Assembly (NCBI GenBank): GCA_011391085.1
Contig: JAABRD010000043.1
Span: 1 to 44,403, forward strand
Reading direction: 5' to 3'
Source of the DNA: Thiotrichaceae bacterium
GTDB lineage: Bacteria > Pseudomonadota > Gammaproteobacteria > Beggiatoales > Beggiatoaceae
Length of the DNA: 44,403 bases
The notes under the pieces were generated by a model that ran no database searches, had not been told where the DNA came from, and saw nothing but the letters and a program-made list of their open reading frames with translations. Made by a program: the position numbers and the translations under genes. How positions within the stretch are numbered: the first letter of the stretch is position 1; each line of letters begins with the position of its first letter. Below are positions 41,757 through 44,403 of this stretch, one piece after another.

Positions 41757-42599
41757 TCACTCAAATTGAAACGTCAACACGTCGGAAATCGCATGGTCAT
41801 CATTATTGGAACTCTCAAAAATCGCAATTCCTCCTTGCACACTTTGACCACGCACAAACATAATATCGTCATCATGGCCAGTCTGCAACTGGCGTTTCAA
41901 TTCCAAATGCCATTGACCCTCATGCCAAACACCTTTGGCATAAACATCCATCGTTGAACCTTTGGCCGCTGGATTGGCCACATATTTGGGCATCGTGGCT
42001 TCTTGTTTTTGCGAGTAACGCTTGGTGGTATAAGGCATCTCACCTGCATCCCAAGGTCGCAAAATGTAGAGAGGTTTCCCATCCTGTGCCACTCCTTCAT
42101 AAGCCCGCAATAACTTGTCGCGGCTGATAATAGTGCGTTGGTCACTGGCATGTCCTAAGGGATTCGTGCGGGCGGCTTTCCAATGCCATATATCGGCAGT
42201 AAAACTTTGTCCCCCCAACCAATCGGTGGAGTAATCCCCCGTCATTTTAAATTCCAAGGCAAACCGGTCTTCCCGGAGTTCCGACTCCACATATTTTTGC
42301 TGCGTGTCATTCCAGACAAATGGTTTGTGCAAGATACTCTCCGTTGGGTCGGCCCATTGGGCATAGAAAAACACTTCGTCACCGAAGATTCCCGCTTTCA
42401 CACTCACTTCCGTCACGGTAGTTTTTGCTTGCGGGATAGTCTTGTGTAAAGGAATGACAGTGGCTTTCAAGTTCCCCCAATCATCATCTTTGCCGTCTAA
42501 CACAGGTGCTTTTTCTAACGATTGCATCCTGATAGTTTCGGCCTGGAGGAGGTTGCAGGAGAAGGTGATAGCAATGGTGATTAATGATAAACGAGTCAT
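41757..42599 (-). CDS. Secreted ethylbenzene-dehydrogenase-type heme-binding protein
   Basis: A 280-residue exported protein. The signal peptide MTRLSLITIAITFSCNLLQA is cut before ETIRMQ. The body (LEKAPVLDGKDDDWGNLKAT, VSVKAGIFGDEVFFYAQWADPTES, EDRFALEFKM, DIWHWKAARTNPLGHASDQR, WHLELKRQLQTGHDDDI) fits the EB_dh domain, which holds heme b in the gamma subunit of ethylbenzene and DMS dehydrogenases and in related c-type cytochromes. There is no CxxCH motif, so any heme would be b-type. No molybdopterin subunit is adjacent. Role probably periplasmic electron transfer (inference). The ATG at 42599 was chosen because it begins the signal peptide; the longer frame is repeat DNA. Confidence 0.8.
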   Translation of the reverse strand: MTRLSLITIAITFSCNLLQAETIRMQSLEKAPVLDGKDDDWGNLKATVIPLHKTIPQAKTTVTEVSVKAGIFGDEVFFYAQWADPTESILHKPFVWNDTQQKYVESELREDRFALEFKMTGDYSTDWLGGQSFTADIWHWKAARTNPLGHASDQRTIISRDKLLRAYEGVAQDGKPLYILRPWDAGEMPYTTKRYSQKQEATMPKYVANPAAKGSTMDVYAKGVWHEGQWHLELKRQLQTGHDDDIMFVRGQSVQGGIAIFESSNNDDHAISDVLTFQFE

Positions 42600-42697
42600 A
42601 ATGGTAAATGGTAAATGAAGTATAGTAAATGGTAAATAGTAAATGGAAAAATCTGGACGGACTAGAGGCTTTAGCCGCAATGCCATTAAGTTAAGAA
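42600..42697 (-). promoter_or_regulatory. 7-nt array leader with half a type-B hairpin
   Basis: On the minus strand, TTTACTA, TTTACCA, TTTACTA, TACTTCA, TTTACCA and TTTACCA run directly to the TTATG start at 42599. Behind them is one type-B arm only (42659-42678) joined to CCATTAAGTTAAG. No Shine-Dalgarno site. Confidence 0.7.
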
Positions 42698-42710
42698 ATA
42701 TCCAGCCAAC

Positions 42711-42784
42711 GTAGGGTGGATTAAGCGAAGCGTATCCACCAAAGTTTCGAAAATGGTGGATACGCTTCGCTTAATCCACCCTAC
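42711..42784. repeat. Perfect 30-bp-stem hairpin
   Basis: GTAGGGTGGATTAAGCGAAG (42711 on) pairs over 30 bp with the segment ending 42784, leaving a 14-nt loop. Each arm is itself a small hairpin of the GTAGGGTGGATTAAGCG family, so the structure is an inverted duplication of that repeat. It can form a cruciform. Confidence 0.85.
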
Positions 42785-42865
42785 CTTAACTTATTGGCTG
42801 ATGGATTAATGGCCTTGAGGCACTCCCAAAAGACCGGCGCATTAGGCTAACAGAAATTTTTCTCA

Positions 42866-42887
42866 TTCCCACGCGCTTGCGTGGGAA
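42866..42887. repeat. Small hairpin TTCCCACGC / GCGTGGGAA
   Basis: A 9-bp stem with a GCTT loop, 64 nt beyond the stop of the restriction-enzyme gene. It could be a minus-strand terminator, but there is no T-run on that strand. Confidence 0.55.
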
Positions 42888-42950
42888 CGGGAGATTTCGG
42901 GGATAATGGTTTGCACAGACAAAGATTCGCTTTGGACTCTTGAACGGCAC

Positions 42951-44403
42951 TTAAATAAGAGGAAAGTTTGGTATTGTTTCATCAATCTTCTCCATCACCT
43001 CCCGCGTCTTCTCCACCGCGGCCAGAATATACAAATACCGTGAACATTCCTCAAAACTCAGCACCCGTCCCTTGCGATCCTTCAACCATTTTTCACAGAC
43101 TTGATAGCCACCGATATGAAATTCCCATAACTCAGGGGTAACGTGGTCAAAATATTGAGTCTGGTTAATATACACCTTTTCCTCCTTGTACACCAGTTTC
43201 TCGACCAGATTACTCCCCTTCATTGGGAAACTACAATCGTTTTCAATCTCCGCTTCCATCAGATGAATCTTCACCAATTGTCCACCCAACTGGGCCAGTT
43301 GTTTGAACAACTTGGGGTCACGAGTTAATGGCAACCGTGGGAAGTCCATTTTAAGAAATTCGGCATAGCGTTGGCGATACGTGGGGCTGTGGAAAATCGC
43401 ATACAGGTAATTGAACACGTCTAACGCACTGATGGTTTTCTTAAAGTCGCCGTGACCTTCGGGAATCAACTGCAAGTGAAGACGAGTTTCCAGGTCATTG
43501 AGGAAATCTTCGGAAAAGTTGGGCTTGCGGGCGGTATTTGGCTTTGGGGAAGCAAATAGGCCGGTTTTGTCGGCTGGGTAGAGGTAGAGGGGGAAAAGAT
43601 TATTTCCACCACGACGATATAAATTTAGATCTGTCATTACCTTGGAACAGAAAACAATATCCCATTCTTTGCCACCAATCACTTGCCCAGCACGTCCCAT
43701 GGCCAAACCTAAGTTGTCTCCCAGTAACAGGTGTTGCATCACTTCAAAACGAGGACGAGTCACTACTTGTCCATCATAAACGATATAATGCTTATCAAAT
43801 GGCCGGTAAAGAATCGTTTTAATCACCGTGTTAGGCAACTTGTACTTTTGTGCCAGCATTTCAGCAGCTTTAAAATCAACGGCAATGGTTTCTTTATCTT
43901 GTCCTGTGACGATGCCTACCGAATTAACCGGCATCATTTCGGTCACTTTCCAACCTTGTTCATATTCCGCTAACAAATTTACACTCTGTGGCACAAACAG
44001 ATAAGAGGGTGACTGCGGTTGCAAGGTGGTCCAGGAGGTGGTCTGGAGGTCATTTTCCATCAAATATTGATATTTGAAAGGTCGTGTGCCGTATAAATGG
44101 GCGTGATGAACGTTGCCCTCACCCCCGGCCCCTCTCCCAGAGGGAGAGGGGAGTGAAGATTTTAATTCCACCTGGACTTTACCCTCACCCCCGGCCCCTC
44201 TCCCAGAGGGAGAGGGGAGTGAAGATTTTAACTCCAGATGGACTTTACCCTCACCCCCGGCCCCTCTCCCAGAGGGAGAGGGGAGTGAAGATTTTAACTC
44301 CAGATGGACTTTACCCTCACCCCCGGCCCCTCTCCCAGAGGGAGAGGGGAGTGAAGATTTTAACTCCAGATGGACTTTACCCTCACCCCCGGCCCCTCTC
44401 CCA
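42951..44403 (-). CDS. Type ISP/IIG restriction-modification enzyme, C-terminal part (runs off the right edge)
   Basis: The frame is open from the right edge, so only the last 484 or so codons are seen. The region YGTRPFKYQYLMENDLQTTS, YRPFDKHYIVYDGQVVTRPR, LGLAMGRAGQV and ALDVFNYLYAIFHSPTYRQRY matches the C-terminal target-recognition domain of LlaBIII-type (type ISP) enzymes, in which nuclease, ATPase, methylase and specificity domains are on one chain. The N-terminal motor and methylase motifs lie outside. A GTG at 44171 should not be taken as the start, because the upstream sequence stays in frame through five copies of a 66-bp repeat. Homologous domains normally run straight from the RD.RW/Y.R.F motif, so the repeat is an insertion in a domain junction. 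Confidence 0.85.
   Translation of the reverse strand, partial: GRGAGGEGKVHLELKSSLPSPSGRGAGGEGKVHLELKSSLPSPSGRGAGGEGKVHLELKSSLPSPSGRGAGGEGKVQVELKSSLPSPSGRGAGGEGNVHHAHLYGTRPFKYQYLMENDLQTTSWTTLQPQSPSYLFVPQSVNLLAEYEQGWKVTEMMPVNSVGIVTGQDKETIAVDFKAAEMLAQKYKLPNTVIKTILYRPFDKHYIVYDGQVVTRPRFEVMQHLLLGDNLGLAMGRAGQVIGGKEWDIVFCSKVMTDLNLYRRGGNNLFPLYLYPADKTGLFASPKPNTARKPNFSEDFLNDLETRLHLQLIPEGHGDFKKTISALDVFNYLYAIFHSPTYRQRYAEFLKMDFPRLPLTRDPKLFKQLAQLGGQLVKIHLMEAEIENDCSFPMKGSNLVEKLVYKEEKVYINQTQYFDHVTPELWEFHIGGYQVCEKWLKDRKGRVLSFEECSRYLYILAAVEKTREVMEKIDETIPNFPLI
44116..44403. repeat. 66-bp in-frame tandem array built from a type-C half hairpin
   Basis: CCCTCACCCCCGGCCCCTCT begins at 44116, 44182, 44248, 44314 and 44380, always 66 bp apart, and continues past the window. 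The unit is the type-C arm plus AGTGAAGATTTTAACTCCAG and ATGGACTTTA. It encodes 22 residues per copy on the minus strand, including LPSPSGRGAGGEG and VHLELK. The copy nearest the gene body has two base changes (TTCCACCTGG). Confidence 0.93.

Noticed and set aside
44171-44171. GTG start for the restriction-enzyme fragment
   Set aside because: The same frame continues upstream through the tandem repeat to the window edge, and the domain content is only the C-terminal part of a larger enzyme.
44116-44403. CRISPR array or minisatellite in intergenic DNA
   Set aside because: Units of 66 bp have no unique spacers and stay in frame with the restriction-enzyme gene.

Overview
The window looks like a chromosome segment of a gammaproteobacterium, most likely a large sulfur bacterium of the Beggiatoa/Thioploca/Thiomargarita group. 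That placement is an inference. It rests on gammaproteobacterial housekeeping genes (mpl, the divergent radC/coaBC pair, epmA, tsaB, biosynthetic speA), on cyanobacterium-like accessory genes (Uma2 nucleases, large hybrid kinases with a shared C-terminal tail), and on an extreme load of palindromic and 7-nt tandem repeats. There is no rRNA or tRNA gene and no marker that fixes the genus.

Layout. 1-442 holds the start of a secreted Thr-rich repeat protein on the minus strand, running off the left edge. 940-7402 holds a membrane protein, mpl, a YfcE-like phosphodiesterase whose 3' end carries a small element, a CDF metal exporter and speA. 7604-11344 is a 1246-residue P-loop ATPase of the DUF6079/PglY/BrxC type without its usual partners. 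12118-16175 holds a porin and three Uma2 nucleases, two of them a recent tandem duplication. 16248-22489 holds radC, coaBC, a PD-(D/E)XK protein, queF, a heme oxygenase and dxs. 22578-25417 is a compact pterin cluster: a PTPS-family enzyme with Glu in place of the catalytic Cys, an SDR, a methyltransferase and folE2. 25583-27380 holds tsaB and epmA. 27466-41537 is a signalling region with four hybrid histidine kinases, an orphan substrate-binding protein, a LysM lipoprotein and a GHMP sugar kinase. 41757-44403 holds an ethylbenzene-dehydrogenase-type heme-binding protein and the C-terminal half of a type ISP/IIG restriction-modification enzyme.

The strongest theme is repeats that shape genes. 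At least eight genes have a leader built from a hairpin (core GGACTAGAGGCTTTAGCCGG) followed by a 7-nt tandem array that runs up to the start codon in place of a Shine-Dalgarno site. Other repeat families lie inside coding sequence: an in-frame insert in a kinase ATPase domain, a 66-bp in-frame tandem array in the restriction enzyme, a 41-bp array read in all three frames at the end of the phosphodiesterase, and a queF stop codon supplied by a repeat. The pterin cluster and the stand-alone DUF6079 ATPase are the best candidates for under-described enzymatic or defence functions.
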